Shown here in pieces: positions 1-12,070 of a stretch of DNA of 64,000 nucleotides. A program made the translations under genes and the position numbers. Under the pieces are notes generated by a model that did no database searches, was not told where the DNA came from, and was given only the letters and a program-made list of their open reading frames with translations. This stretch comes from Platycnemis pennipes. Lineage: Eukaryota; Arthropoda; Insecta; Odonata; Platycnemididae. The stretch is taken from assembly GCA_933228895.1 (NCBI GenBank), contig OW121850.1, positions 32,807,773-32,871,772 of the forward strand, given 5' to 3'. The stretch's first letter is position 1; each line of letters opens with the position of its first letter.

Positions 1-2754
1 ACCTAGCGAGCCTCCACAAAGTCGCGTGGTAAACGACCACCATTCGCGAAAAGGCCGCTAGAGAAATGGAGGGAAAAGAGAACATTGGGAAATAAAAATG
101 AAGTGTGATTCCTATTTATGAAAGGATATTTATTCTTAAAAGAAGCATTCTTTGCTCTATGGCCATATATTGAGCGAGGAAAACATGGATTCTTGTATCT
201 CTTCGTCCGAAAATTAATCTCTCCTCACTTGTCACTTCTTGTAGTCCTGATGATATAGTATGTAGGTTGAAATATGACACTATCAGTCTCATACACTTGT
301 GATTTCGATTTTTCAAGCAACATTTAACATGCAATCAGCCATTTAGTCTCTAGGGTTTCTGAACCAAGCCGAGTGACAGTTTCTGCTATAATTCGCTCAG
401 TAGAAGTCTTGAGGAATAGGAATATTTCAGCTGACAAAAAAAGTCAGTGAAGCAATGACATTTTACCTCAGTGCATACAGATTTTTTTTGTTTTTCCAAA
501 TATTAAAATTGCTTTTTGGCCAGAGAAAAAAAAGTTAACGTCTCCAGAAAGGCATCAAAGAGGAGGACATCAAACGCCTAATAGCCAAAATGTGTGAGCG
601 GTAAATGCTTATGATACTAAAACTGCAATAGAGCCAATTTTCATATTTAGCAGCAAAATGATCGCAGATGAACACTCAACTATAAACAAAACTCAAACAT
701 TTCATAAAACGCATTGCAATATCGTAACTTTTTGAAACATCACAGGAGGATTATATAAGCTTAGATAATAAGGTATGATTTACCAAGGTATTTGTGTAGT
801 GTAGTTGCGTACCATAAAAATAAGACCAAGAGCAACCTTTATTGGCCGCGGATGGAACAAGATTGTGAGGAAGTATTTTATGGTTGAAATACAGAGTCCC
901 TCATTTCTACGCGGTATTTATAGCGCCGAAGATAATTACACTTTTATTGATAAAATAAACCTGTGATCAACGTGGTAGGGTTACTCTGATTAATCATGGA
1001 AGAGCTCACCAAGTAAGAGTGCTAAGCCCAACAACAGTGATTCCCTATTTGGTAAAAAACCCGAACATGATATCAGCACATCAGCGAAAACGTATTCTTA
1101 ATAATGCCACTGACATCATGAACAGTTGAGATTGAACCCACGGTATTTTAAAATATAGTGTGAATTTTATATTCAGTAGCATCTACTTTCACTATCATAA
1201 TTGTAAAAGGTTTCCCTAAGGTGGCCCTTTGCACGGATTTTTATACATTTATTACCCTCATGTAGGCTTTATCCCAAGCACTGATTTCCAAAAGTAAATA
1301 TTTAAGATGCATTCACGAGATAAAATGTATTAGAATTTAAATTTAAAATGGCTTAAAAGAAATAATAAAGCATCATGGCACTCGAATAAATATGGAGAAA
1401 GTGGATGTAAACGATGTCTATGGTATAAGAGGAATTCGGACTGGCCTTCCTCAGTTAGAACACCAGAAAGTGATGGTAAGAAAAGAACCAAGCATAAGCA
1501 GCAATACGCAACCAGCTAACGTTACGCAAAAAGAGAGAAGGAAAGAAAAATAGGAAACGCGTTGCCTAAAGAGAGGAATCTCGAGGGGGAGCTGATTGTG
1601 CTAAGGATTTCGACGGGAAAGAAAAGAAAATACACAGGGTCGTCAAAGAAATTGAAAGGAGGAAATTGTGTCAGACGGGAAGGAGAGATAAGGAAACAAA
1701 AACACGGAATGAAAGAGGACGAGGGCAAATCAGAGGAAACCAGACCCAAGGGAGGCGGGGGATAGACGCAAGAAAAAAGTGGGGGCTGAGGAGGAGGTGG
1801 GAGGAAAAAACAGCTTCGACTCGGTGGGGACGTAATAATTTCCGCGGAGCAGCGATGACATAAAACCAGGGGCGCAAAAGAAAACACCCGTGGAACTCAC
1901 GAGCGAGGACTTGGAGGGGGGCTCTAATCTAATGGAATAATAACAATAAACTTTGAGGGGCGGCTTTACTTTAATCGAGGCGAAAAAAATAAGCCGGGAA
2001 GAGGGAAACGTTGCTCTCAGGCAGTCGTCGCTAAACCAGCTGAACTAAACAAACTGGCGGTGGTGGTGGTAGCAAAACAGTGGTTCCAAATCGTTCAATG
2101 GCGCATAAATTTATTCAAAAAGCTCAGTCATCACCGCTGCCTAAACCGTTTTCATCAGCGTAATCATGTTTATTCAATTTCTACAAGGTTCACTTAAGAA
2201 TCTAGAGTGAGGCACAGGAAGGAAACTCATCGACATTCTCGTTTCACAGTCTTTTCTCCACTTCTCTGTCTCTATTGGCCCAAATTTTCCCTTGTCCCAC
2301 TGCAGAAACCGCTTCAACTTTTCCAGTCGCCATGGAACCTCTTTCACTGTGAACTTCAGCATAAAGCCCGGGAAAGGCTTTCCTGATCTGATTTTATACC
2401 TCCATATGACACTGTAACTTCGAACTAAATTTATGGTGAAATTTATCAAGCAAAGTTTTTTAACTTTTAATTCTTGCCTGTTGCATGTATCGCTCTGCTG
2501 TTGAAAAAGAAGAGAGCGGGGAATCTTCAGGGAAGTTAACTCACAAATAAACATTTACGTCCCTGCGTTAAATGAATAGGGGTCAATATTTATTCTAAAC
2601 ATTATGACTTGTACGAATTGCAAGGATCATCTTTCACATAGATTTGGGAAAACTTTAACAAAAAAATATTATTTACCAATAATTTGGAATACTGTATGGA
2701 AAGTACTGGCAATCCGACTATAACTGACAAGTCAGCACAATCTCCTTAGACGAG
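1..2754. other. AT-rich non-coding stretch with one purine-rich patch
   Basis: I see no recognisable gene here. The open frames are short and scattered. From about 1550 to 1960 the plus strand becomes strongly purine-rich with several G runs, which opens spurious frames on both strands (Arg/Lys/Gly-rich on plus, Ser/Pro/Phe-rich on minus). A short GGT microsatellite lies at about 2057-2070. The 126-codon minus-strand frame at 2174-2554 has mixed composition but no motif I recognise, and I do not call it a gene. Confidence 0.6.
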
Positions 2755-2885
2755 TCATCATCATCATCATCTACTAAAAGCCTTCGCCACTTCAACCACT
2801 TTCATTTTCCGCTGTCCTCATCATTTCTTCATAGTCCTTACACTCCGAGACCTTTTGTACATCGCCTTCCTCTCAAAACACCTTT
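2755..2885 (-). pseudogene. 3' tail of an RTE-like non-LTR retrotransposon (minus strand)
   Basis: A TCA trinucleotide run at 2755-2771 reads as TGA repeats on the minus strand. Directly upstream on that strand a short frame reads GDVQKVSECKDYEEMMRTAE. This resembles the extreme C-terminus of RTE-like LINE polyproteins, where a D-V...DYxEMxxxAE motif precedes a conserved tryptophan and the stop, followed by short tandem repeats as the 3' tail. The match is short and the tryptophan is not seen, so only the tail of a 5'-truncated copy can be claimed. An unrelated microsatellite next to a chance frame is the alternative. Confidence 0.45.
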
Positions 2886-3099
2886 TTCATTTCTCACGCA
2901 CAAGTTATCCCTTCGACATATATATTTACAATATAGCTATTGTTTATAACAAGAGGACGAGATCAAATCGTTTTGATAGATGATCAAGGAGTGAAAATTA
3001 AATTCCATTATATTTCACTAAAACTACCCACAGAAAGAGGTTTTTGAATGAGGATATCAATATCCATTAGACCGGCTTACAATTGTTTGGCACCAGTCA

Positions 3100-3560
3100 C
3101 GACCGCAAAGAGCTTTGGTGTCTTAAGTGCGTCTTCCACAGCGTAAAAAGTATTTCTCCACTTTTTGCCCACGCATGCTACTCCCTCCTGACTCATGCCT
3201 CTAACTTTTCTTTATCTTTCCCTCTTGCGAATACTGAATAGAATACTTAATCCCACCTTTAAAAACCCTCTACTTCCACCCTACACTCTCTTCTCTTCCT
3301 CGCTCTGAATACTGGCCTGAGACTTGCACAAACATACTCCGATGAACTCAACCTCATCCAGTTCCATAGGACCAAAGGGGTTACCCATCTTTGCTCTCCC
3401 ACTTATTCCCTCCCAACTTTGACCTTTTTCCTGGGTACACACCATTTCCGCTTACCCTGCTCGGACATCAAGAACAGGGAAAGCTCTACAAGCTTTCAAA
3501 CAAGAGTGAGCGGGAATTGCCAATTGAAAGCTTCCATATCTTCTCTTCGCTGTACCTGAC
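3100..3560. other. Pyrimidine-rich stretch, identity unknown
   Basis: The plus strand is C/T-rich and less AT-rich than its flanks. A frame on the plus strand at about 3240-3540 contains a leucine- and serine-rich stretch that faintly recalls the C-terminus of LINE reverse transcriptases, but I find no catalytic motif and would not assign it. It separates two LINE relics on opposite strands. Confidence 0.3.
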
Positions 3561-3959
3561 TTTCATCAGGATATAGAGTTAGAAAATGCAGTTAATAATC
3601 ATTACGCAAGGTAAAAAAATATCACCTATGGGAAATCGTGAAAATGCACTGACAATTTAGTCAATTTAGCACTACGCAGATTAAAAATACGGAAACAAAA
3701 ACTCAAGGAAAAATATAAGCAAAGCCTTCTAAAGAAAAGGCAAGGGGACGAAGGAATTCTGGTCTAAATCAGGAAAACAGCTCCAATTAACCAAAAATTT
3801 GGAAGGGATTAAATAAATGCTTCTACAAATTCCAGTTGGGTTACAATATCTGCTGTTTTGAGGGAAAAAATATCATATTTAGCATAAGAAAAATGAAAAT
3901 AATAAATAATAAATCAAAATTAATACATATAGTTAGCAAAATGGATAGACATAAATCTA

Positions 3960-4640
3960 TAAATTTAACAATATACGATCATGATTAACTATTATCTAAA
4001 GGCAAATTGTAGATGTAGTAGAATGATTCAAGTTGAAAAATACAATTATTTAGGTAAAATAATTGACTGCGACTTTAAATTTGGTGAGCATATGTTTAAA
4101 ATTAATAACAAACTAAGAAAAATATTCTATCTAATGAATCATATCAAAAAATATGTTACTTCAAATATCCTACTAAATGTTTGTGCTTTGGTTGAATTGG
4201 TGATAAGATATGGTCTGATAGTGTGGGGGAACACTGCTAAAATACATTAAAAGTCTCTAATTAACTCCCAAAATCGAATAGTAAAAACAATATGCAGATG
4301 TAAATACAATTTAGGAGATGATGTGGAGATACCAGATATTAATTTGGCCTATATGGACATATGTGTACTGCCCGTAAATAAACGTTTTGAACATATACTC
4401 ATAACAGCAACTTATTATAATAATAAATATAAAGTTAAAAAGACATAAAATGTACAATGAAGCTATGACATACGGAATTGTACGAAATTCCAAAGACATA
4501 TACAAATTATGGAGATAAAATACTAAGAGTAATGATACCGAAATTACTCAACTATGTAAATGTTAGCATACCTAAGATAACCACAATTTCAGAATTAAAA
4601 AGATATTGTTAGCGTCTATTGCTTGAAAACCAATGATTAA
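3960..4640 (+). pseudogene. C-terminal reverse transcriptase fragment of a CR1/Jockey-group non-LTR retrotransposon
   Basis: The fragment covers the end of the palm, the thumb and the C-terminal region of a LINE ORF2. Landmarks in one frame are a Cys-rich NCRCSR segment, then VEKYNYLGKIID, the usual KYLGL-I-D motif after the RT palm, then IRYGLIVWGNT (consensus YGI-WG), then RIVKTICR and LPVNKRFEHILI. An in-frame stop follows GNTAKIH at 4248-4250. A frameshift near 4450-4490 moves the conserved tail (YGDKILRVMIPKLLN) into another frame, where it ends near 4612-4640. The catalytic FADD region upstream is absent, so the copy is 5'-truncated and dead. The family resembles Daphne/Kiri/CR1-like elements. 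The class is fairly sure, the clade is not. Confidence 0.75.
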
Positions 4641-4787
4641 TTAATGAATAGAATGTTATTTTCCTGTCTAAATGTTTAACTGATAAAAAGTCTGTAATTT
4701 ATTTTCTTTACAATTAGGTAAATAATGAATTGTACATGATCAACATACGTGTTTCCCTCTTACTAATTATTTTTGCCTACACAAGCA

Positions 4788-4815
4788 CCTCCTGACGAGC
4801 CAGTGGCTCAGGAGG
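4788..4815 (+). other. Strong GC-rich hairpin in LINE 3' flank
   Basis: CCTCCT pairs with AGGAGG and, after a three-base GAC bulge, GAGCC pairs with GGCTC around an AGT loop. It lies about 150-180 bases after the end of the reverse transcriptase remnant and is the only GC-rich segment in an otherwise AT-rich 600 bases. It probably belongs to the element's 3' UTR, where LINE RNAs often carry structures recognised by their own RT, but that role is inferred. Confidence 0.55.
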
Positions 4816-5220
4816 ACTATATTGTACCTATTTACAATTTTTACATGTAATGTAATGACATATTTATCATGATAAAATAGACATGCTGTATTGCAATCAA
4901 GCAAATTTGACACTTTTCAACAGAATGAGTACCTATTTAAATTAATTCTTAATTGCCCTTTTATATTGTTTTAGTGTCATTTACTTTGTGTAATTGAACG
5001 GAGTGCACATAAAATATAGTGGAGTAATATGATGCCTTATACAATTGCAATTTCATTTATTTTGAGCCTGTTTATGTGCAATGTGCATATAAGATTATAT
5101 TGTAAAGAGATGATGCTGTATGTAAATTTAAATGTTTTTTATTGATGTAGAGTGTATTATACCCGTTTGATGGCTAAGAAATCTTTGCAAAGGTTGAACG
5201 TTAAAAAAAAAAAAAAAATA
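4816..5220 (+). other. AT-rich tract ending in poly(A); possible LINE 3' UTR
   Basis: An AT-rich stretch ends in a run of sixteen A residues at 5203-5218. It may be the remaining 3' UTR and poly(A) tail of the LINE fragment that starts near 3960. The run could instead mark a separate retroposition event. No coding frame is evident. Confidence 0.35.
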
Positions 5221-7818
5221 AAGGCAGTAGTAACGATAAATAATGAAGTAGACCTCCGACGCGAGGGTAGAAAATTATTTACTATTACAAGTAGCATTAT
5301 GTTTCTGAATTTCCTGCATACTCTCAACTGCCTGAATGACTCTCAAATGACTTTGCACAGTGTAATTTTTGAAGTATAAAAGAATTTATCTTACAGTCTT
5401 CTCACAAATCTCTGGAGTAATTACCCTTATGCTAATGAGCGGTAGCTTTATTACGATTTCACGGTTGTTAGCGGTTTCATATAGGTACGTTGATGGGAAG
5501 CCTCTCCGGTTGCGATAACCGACGCTCACACCCATACTAAAAGGTTTCCCAATCCATCTACATAGAACATGGAGGTAATATACCCCCACAATATAAGTTT
5601 ATAACATGTAAACACCATTATGGATTGAAAGCTTTCTCAAACTTTAATGCATACTGAACTTTCGCGTAAGGAAGAGAAGCTGTTAATTGAAACTCACTGA
5701 AGAGGTAAAACTGAATACTTGGAAGTTGCGAGCACTTGGAAGAGTTGTTGATGCCAAATATGAAGAAACGTGTTAAGGAATATTAAAAAAAATCCCAATC
5801 GACCCGGAGCTTGAGAGACCACCATAATTATTCAACAAGGACCGAATAATATTACCGACGGACAAAACGATTCCCTTTGAAATTAGTGGTTCTTTCAACA
5901 TAAAACGATGGATAACATTTCTTTGATACGTATTAATGGTGTCGTAGAAGATACGGAGGGAAATTGATGAACTAGTTTGTTGCGCATTCTCATGAAAGTT
6001 TCGATTTGTATCAGCTCTTGTAATTTACATTTCATGAAAATGTAAGAAATAAAAAAAACTTGATGAAAATTTTAATTCATTTGGATTGAGAGTTATATCC
6101 ACTCTGGTATCCAATGGCATACTCTTCTAGTGTACTTTTTAAGCCCGATATGAGATGAAGGGAGACGTAAGGAAGGATTTCCTCGCTTTTCTAGCGGTAT
6201 AAGGGGTGAAGAAGACGTCATTACGAGATTCCTGCACATTCAGGGGGAACTTCAGCCGCATGTCTAATTACATTGGACGACCTTGTTTCCGCCTGGCAGC
6301 TCCCTCTCCCTGTACTAATACACCCTTCCTCGGGGCTCCGTATTTCGCTGTCACGAGACACACGCCTATGCCCACAAAGTCTGTCTTCTCTAGCCTACCT
6401 CAATCACTCCAAGCGTCCCAGTTCATCCGCGGAGACGCGAACGGAGTCGGTCGACTGGTGGGGTGACGTAGGACCGCCGGATGGTAGCACCAAGGATTGA
6501 TCTTCGCCGATGGTGGTTAATCAACTCGTCAGTTAACCCAAGATAGCGTAACTGAATCAAAGGGCTGCACACAGTAATGGGATAATGAAAGGGGATTAAG
6601 CGCTTCCTCCTCAAATTTTGCTGGATTCGCCGAGCTCGGAATTTCGTTGCCTCCGTCGGTGATGGTTCCGGGCGTTCCGGGGCTGCTTACCTACTGCGCA
6701 CCCCAGCGGATTTTCGAGGAAATTGACCGACGAGTCTGTGCGGAGGAAACTGAATTAACTCAATACAGTCACGGTTCCTTCCCTACTTTTCCTCTTCCTT
6801 CCACATTTATTGCTCTGTCACGACGAAGTATCACAAGCTATTTTCTGGCAATACTTGGTCATTACATGAACGCGGTGTATCGTTCACCCATAAGCCTAGA
6901 AAAGGTAAAATGGGATGCATTAAAATAAAAAAAAAGAGTTTCGACCAACTGGCTAGGAACCGAAAGTATAAGAAACGTTACCAGCTAGACACAGTTGATT
7001 TTTGAGTCATTGCAGCATAGAATAAAAAATTAAATAGCACAAATGGGAAATGAGAAAGTATGGGTTAGATTAATGAATATAGAATTTTGGACAGACATAT
7101 TACTTTCGACAAGGTAAATAATTCAGTCACCAAATAAAAAGTGCAGCACAAAAATATTTCTTAATACAGAGTAGACACTTCTCCCAGAACATATTCTGTA
7201 TTTATTGAGACACACAAGTAGGTATGCATTAATTTCCAATCAAAAGACGATGTTGGATGTTAATTCCTTCTGATAAAAGAATTTATCCGATATTAATTTA
7301 TAAGAAAATAGTAATAGTTAAAGTATATAAATATTTTGTGTGTCTATAGAGACACAATAAATATTTTGTCATGGAATAAATATTTAGTGTGCTAATATTG
7401 GATGAAAATCCTCATAATCATACCGGTTATTGCTTTCTAATTATTTCAAATGGGCAGCGTGCTTTCCAAAAGCGATGGAAAAATATAATTCTATTGTTCT
7501 GACATACATAGGCCAATCGGTCTCAAAGATCATAGAAATATCTAATATCCTGCCCGACTAGACATACGAGGAGTGATTTAATGAGAGTAAATTCCTGATA
7601 TCAGACGTTACGGTGGTAAAAATTCTGCTAGTGCTATCAACTCTCAGGTCTCTTATGACCAGATGAGATAAAATCAACGGGTTTAACACTATTTACATTC
7701 GAAAAGAGTAGATGGGTTTTTATTCCTCCCGGTTCCATTTTTAAATAAGCTATTGGAGCTCATTTGAATTTCCTGAAGTAGTGGAATTGAGTGATAAAAT
7801 CATACACTGACAAGTTTC
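5221..7818. other. Non-coding stretch with a CpG-rich patch
   Basis: This is AT-rich DNA apart from a CpG-rich segment at about 6150-6720. That segment holds many CG dinucleotides and the inverted pair GGTTAA/TTAACC around 6514-6539. A K50-homeodomain-like GGATTA lies at about 6593-6598. The overlapping frames at 6206-6928 are short, mutually inconsistent across strands and unlike any protein I recognise. The patch is better read as a possible regulatory island than as exons. Confidence 0.4.
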
Positions 7819-7822
7819 TTAA

Positions 7823-8053
7823 GGCCTGGTTACACGATACATTAACACGTACGGGTTCATGTACATTTGCGTGAATGGTTTCTGCCCAACTTGTGCGAAT
7901 GTATGAACCAAATAGAACAGGTTCTATTTTTTGTTCACGCATTCATTCATTTGTACATTTTGGTGTGGTTACACGGTGCATTTTCGCGTTCATTCTCGCG
8001 TTCATTCATTTACACATTAACTCGTACGGGTTAATGTATCGTGTAACCAGGCC
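7823..8053. mobile_element. Long-TIR foldback MITE
   Basis: The two ends are near-perfect inverted repeats of about 40 bases. The left end starts GGCCTGGTTACACGATACAT and continues with TTAAC-CGTACG-GTT-ATGT. The right end is its reverse complement with only scattered mismatches. The flanks are TTAA on the left and TTTA on the right, compatible with a decayed TTAA target duplication as in piggyBac-like MITEs, though not proof. The centre holds a further degenerate TIR copy (GGTTACACGGTGCATT at 7967-7982) in the same orientation as the left arm, plus repeated CGTTCATT words. The element looks partly duplicated or nested. It has no coding capacity. Confidence 0.85.
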
Positions 8054-9497
8054 TTTAGGTATAATTTGCTTTCCCTAATACATTTGGGACCTGCATTCTA
8101 TAATTTCAGTGGAACACATCATCTTTAAGCATCCGTAACTCTGTGATGACAATTTTGCAGGAAGAGCTAACAAATTGACAAAATTTGAGAAGTTGTTCGA
8201 AAATCCAATACCAGAATAGAATAGGTACATACATACTTTTTTCCCTTGAAAGATTTATACGAGTGTGGACGTCTATGCGCAAGTCAAGGAATAATCAAGG
8301 ACATATATCGCCATTTTGGAGTTTTTTCATCCTAATAATAATGTTCATACTGTCTTAATTTGCGGCTATTTGAGGATAAATTATCCCTTCTTCCACCCAA
8401 CCTCTAATGGCAAAATCCCCAGTTCGTCACTTTCAATAATTGGCCAACCACACGTGTTTATGAAAGTAACTTATTACTGATTGAGAGATGAAGCCAGGAT
8501 TTATGAACATTTGGTTCCATAAAACTAGGTTCCATGGCTTCCTGTTTTGTGAGCCGCCGTACCGTACTCATCTCCTGTATGGAGTGCAAAAGGAATTACT
8601 ATACTTTTTCTGGAGAGGTTTAATATAGTTTGCGAAACTAAAAAAGAGAGTTGAAGGCAAAGAAATATTGGTTTTTCTATTGATCGGCTGCGGAATAAAT
8701 TATACGAGAGTGCTAAAATTATCTAAGTGCAGGCTAAGAAAATATACCAGTACTACTCGAAAATATAAACTTTAGAAAGTGGAAATGTTCTTCAAAAAAC
8801 TAGATTATCAGAGGCCCAAGTCCACTACGGGAATTTGGAGCATAACATGATTTATAAAAATGCGGGTATGGACGGGGTTCCCTTAACTTAGGGTCAAAAC
8901 CTTACTGGCATTGACGGTAAAATTGGAGCCGAGATAGGCCTTCAGATAAGTGAAAGTAATATCGATTATGCTATCGCTCGACGCCCAAGTTAAACTGCGA
9001 GCCAGGGGGCATGCATTTGAGGTTCAGCAGTCAGCATATTAAGGAAACTCTCGTGGCAGAACGCAAGCAGAAAGGGATTACGCGTCATTTAACCCTGAAC
9101 AACATTCCACCCTCAGACGCATCTAATTATATCAATGAATACCTGTGTCTTTACTGCCTTAGAGTCTTGAAAGCTGCCCAAGAAGCTATGATGACCTACC
9201 TCGGGATGCGCTGCGCAAAACTACTAATGAGAAAAAACAGAAAATGAGCGAGCAGTAATGATAAACTGCACTGACTACCGTAGACGATATGATTAAATTG
9301 TACAAAATAATTCTTTAATTTTTCAATATGTCTTCAATGTTTAATAGCACAACAAATTTTTCCAACGAAAGACACTAATGAAATAAAAAATAGGGTTCTC
9401 CATTCCACGTGGAAAAATTAACACGCTGCTATAGACAGAGGAATGGAAATAAAGTAAAAAAAATCGTGGATGTTGAATAACTTGGATCAGAAAATTA
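8054..9497. other. Non-coding stretch with one unassigned 78-codon frame
   Basis: The stretch is AT-rich and featureless apart from the plus-strand frame 9011-9247 (78 codons). That frame has a balanced amino-acid mix (alternating charged and hydrophobic residues, cysteines near the end) rather than low complexity. It matches nothing I know. It lies about 250 bases upstream of a LINE remnant on the same strand and may be an eroded upstream part of it, or chance. Confidence 0.35.
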
Positions 9498-10575
9498 AGT
9501 GCACAAGAGAAAAACTTTTGGCCCTAGTTAAAAAAAGAAAGAATGAAGAAGAACCTAGTGACATTCATTTTAATGGATCTGGAGAAGGGATTTGAAAACG
9601 TGTATAAGAATCATTATTTTCAATTATAAAAAGCGTTGGAGTATTCTATAATGACCGAAGAATTAAGCATAGTTTGTATAAAAACCAGGCGAGGGTGATA
9701 AAATCCTTACTCAGAAGCGTAGAAGCAAGAAAAAAGAAAGGAATGAGAAAAGATTGCGCACTGTATCACATAATTTTTAATGAGTACATAGAGAAAGCCA
9801 TTAAAAAATCTAAGAGATGGCTTCGGGGTTAAATAACAACGGAGAAAATATTAACTTGCTTCAATTTGCCGATAACACAGCGATCATGGCAGAAGCAGAA
9901 AAACATCAAAGAAAGACCCTAGTTAATCCAGAAAATATACTGACTAGATATCACTTGAATATTAATATAGAGAAAGCAAGTTAATGGAAGGTAGTAGAGG
10001 AGGAGAGGGCAATATCAATGCAAGACGCGGGATGCAAAAACTAAAAGAGTTGAGCGAGTCTGCTATCTAGAAAGCCGAATGACTATCGAGGGGCAAAGCA
10101 AGAAGGAAATAGCCAGTAGAGTAGTCCAGGTGAAGAGGGCATTCTACCAAAAGAAGAATCTTCTTAGGGCTGGAAATACAAGCGTGCAAGGAGATAAACA
10201 ACTATCAGAACATACGAATATGGAGAACGATGAATGATAAAGCTGAAAGCGATCGACCGAGTATCCATATATCCAAGAGGGCCTGGGAGAAGACTGGAAG
10301 AAAACTTCTGCAAACTTTAAGAAGAAGAAGAAGAAGGGACAATTAAATTGGCCATACATTGAGACATGATGGCCTGATGAAGACAATCGTCGTGGGTCAA
10401 GTAAATGGTAAGAATGAAAATTGCAGAGCTTGTATGAGATATATAAAGTGAGTTATGAAGAATGTGAAAAAGAAGAGTTATGCAAATATGAAGAGGTTAG
10501 CAGATACAAGAACTGCAAGGAGAGCTGCGTGAAACTAGGCTAAGGCTTGTTGACTGATGATAATGATAGTTATGG
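9498..10575 (+). pseudogene. Degenerate non-LTR retrotransposon ORF2, copy 1 of a family also at 63.1 kb
   Basis: Reverse transcriptase and C-terminal pieces can be followed across several frames. They include STREKLLALVKKR, the RT block FILMDLEKGFENV, YNDRRIKHSLYKNQARV, and a decayed active site reading FADNTAIMAEAEK, where the second catalytic Asp of F-ADD has become Asn. Next come VCYLESRMTIEGQSKKEIAS (the YLGS...EI-SRI motif) and the tail IGHILRHDGLMKTIVVGQVN, then KRLADTRTARRAA. The tail is followed at 10555-10570 by an imperfect TGATGATAATGAT repeat, like the 3' tails of RTE-like LINEs. There are many stops and frameshifts and a GAA microsatellite at about 10319-10336, so the copy is inactive. 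The 63 kb fragment is clearly a relative, better preserved. Confidence 0.8.
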
Positions 10576-11089
10576 GGACGAAGGGTGCTAAACATTGAAC
10601 TAAGGAACAAAAGTGAACCTTTTACTACTAAGCCTAGTATCTATGAATTCTACTAATCTGGAAAATCGTCATTTAGTGGGGCATTGAGCTCTTCAGTACC
10701 AAACTGGGTAGTCGAAAACTGCGGCTCATATAGTTTTTCTCCTACATTTCACTCTACCTAAGCTACTCAATTAGTTTTAACTTGACTAGATCTAGAAAAT
10801 CAGGCATAACGTAGACTCTTCCGAAAACTCGAAACGAATGAAAATTTAGACCCGTGTTACGCAACTGAGAACGCTATAACATCAGGGATCCGTATAGGAA
10901 GCCTGTGCCGTAGCTACAATGGGCTCGACAGTGTTTCGTAACTACATTTACTACTTTGAAAATATGTGAAAAAAATTAAAAGCAACGATTTAATTGATTT
11001 TGAAAGACATAATTGTTCCTCCAAACAAGGGCGACCTTTCAAAATGATACCGAGGCAGGAAATGGGAAGAAAATAAAACCTTTTCCTAA
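10576..11089. other. Non-coding spacer
   Basis: I see no feature here. The DNA is AT-rich with short frames on both strands that have no recognisable motifs. Confidence 0.5.
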
Positions 11090-12070
11090 GGTAGGGTGCT
11101 CTTCTCACGATCCAAATAGTTCACGGGAAAGACGAAGAATGAACTGTCACCAATCACTACGCGATAGCCGTTCCGTCGCCGGGGGTGTGCGTCTATACGT
11201 TGATTGGGCCAATTTAATGCCGAAATGAAGAGGATGATAGGAGCGGCTAACGAGTGGGGAGCGAAAAAAGGGTCGTGGGAGGAAGAAAAGAAATGGCACG
11301 AAGCCTTCAGGAGAGAGGAAAGGTCTTTCGGGTGAATAGACTCGGGGTCCAGCGGGAACGGGTGTGGGGTTCACAGAGTCGTGGAACATAGGGAGGGGAG
11401 ACGGAACGAGCAACCTGTTACCGCTCGACAGCGACAGTTGCACAAATCACGCCGGGGCCACATTACGGGCGAGAGTAACGAAGCCACTGGGACGAGCGCG
11501 TAGGATGCACGGCCGAGATCGCGCCCGGGAGAAAGAGAGCCATCTAGGAGGCGACTACATGCACGATCACGAGGTAAAGGGTGAGGGGGATAGGGGTGAG
11601 AACAAAAGGAAATAATTCGCGAGGGGCATTTCTAGGGGCCCTCATATCTCTAGGCCTAGGGGCCTCATCGACAGGACGAGAGGGAATTGGAGGTGGCGAC
11701 GTCCGAAAATCCTCTCGTTCCTTTTTTTCTCCGTCTCCTTTCCTGATATATATATGTAGCGGCAAAAGGGGGGCCTAAGGTCATACATAAATGGAAAAGT
11801 ACTGCCGACGGAGGTGTAATGGGTGCGGTGCCGCATGGTTGGGTGGGAGGATATCTCGCCATCGGTCAGGGAACGGAGAGGAGGGAGAGAGAGAGATGAG
11901 GACGGGGGCGAGAGCGATTGAATTCGGGGGTCGGGGGGTGTGCGAGGGCAGGGGATGGAAAGGTGATAGGGCGTTTGAGTTATTGGACGGGAGGTAGATC
12001 GGTGGGAATCGAGATGTGTGTGGAGAGTGGCGAGCGGAAAAGTGCGCTCGATTAAATAGGCGTAAGCGCC
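11090..12070. promoter_or_regulatory. CpG-rich, purine-biased island with inverted CCAAT boxes
   Basis: CG dinucleotides are frequent and the composition is clearly GC-richer than the flanks, with a plus strand strongly biased to G and A. At the left edge CCAATCA (11150-11156) faces TGATTGG (11201-11207), and the second site overlaps the palindrome ATTGGGCCAAT (11203-11213). Inverted CCAAT boxes about 50 bases apart are typical of NF-Y-dependent promoters. A stretch at 11628-11665 repeats CTAGGGGCC words. Frames of up to 204 codons on the minus strand are proline/serine-rich translations of the purine tract and are not called as genes. A promoter role is inferred; no attached gene is visible. 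Confidence 0.45.
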
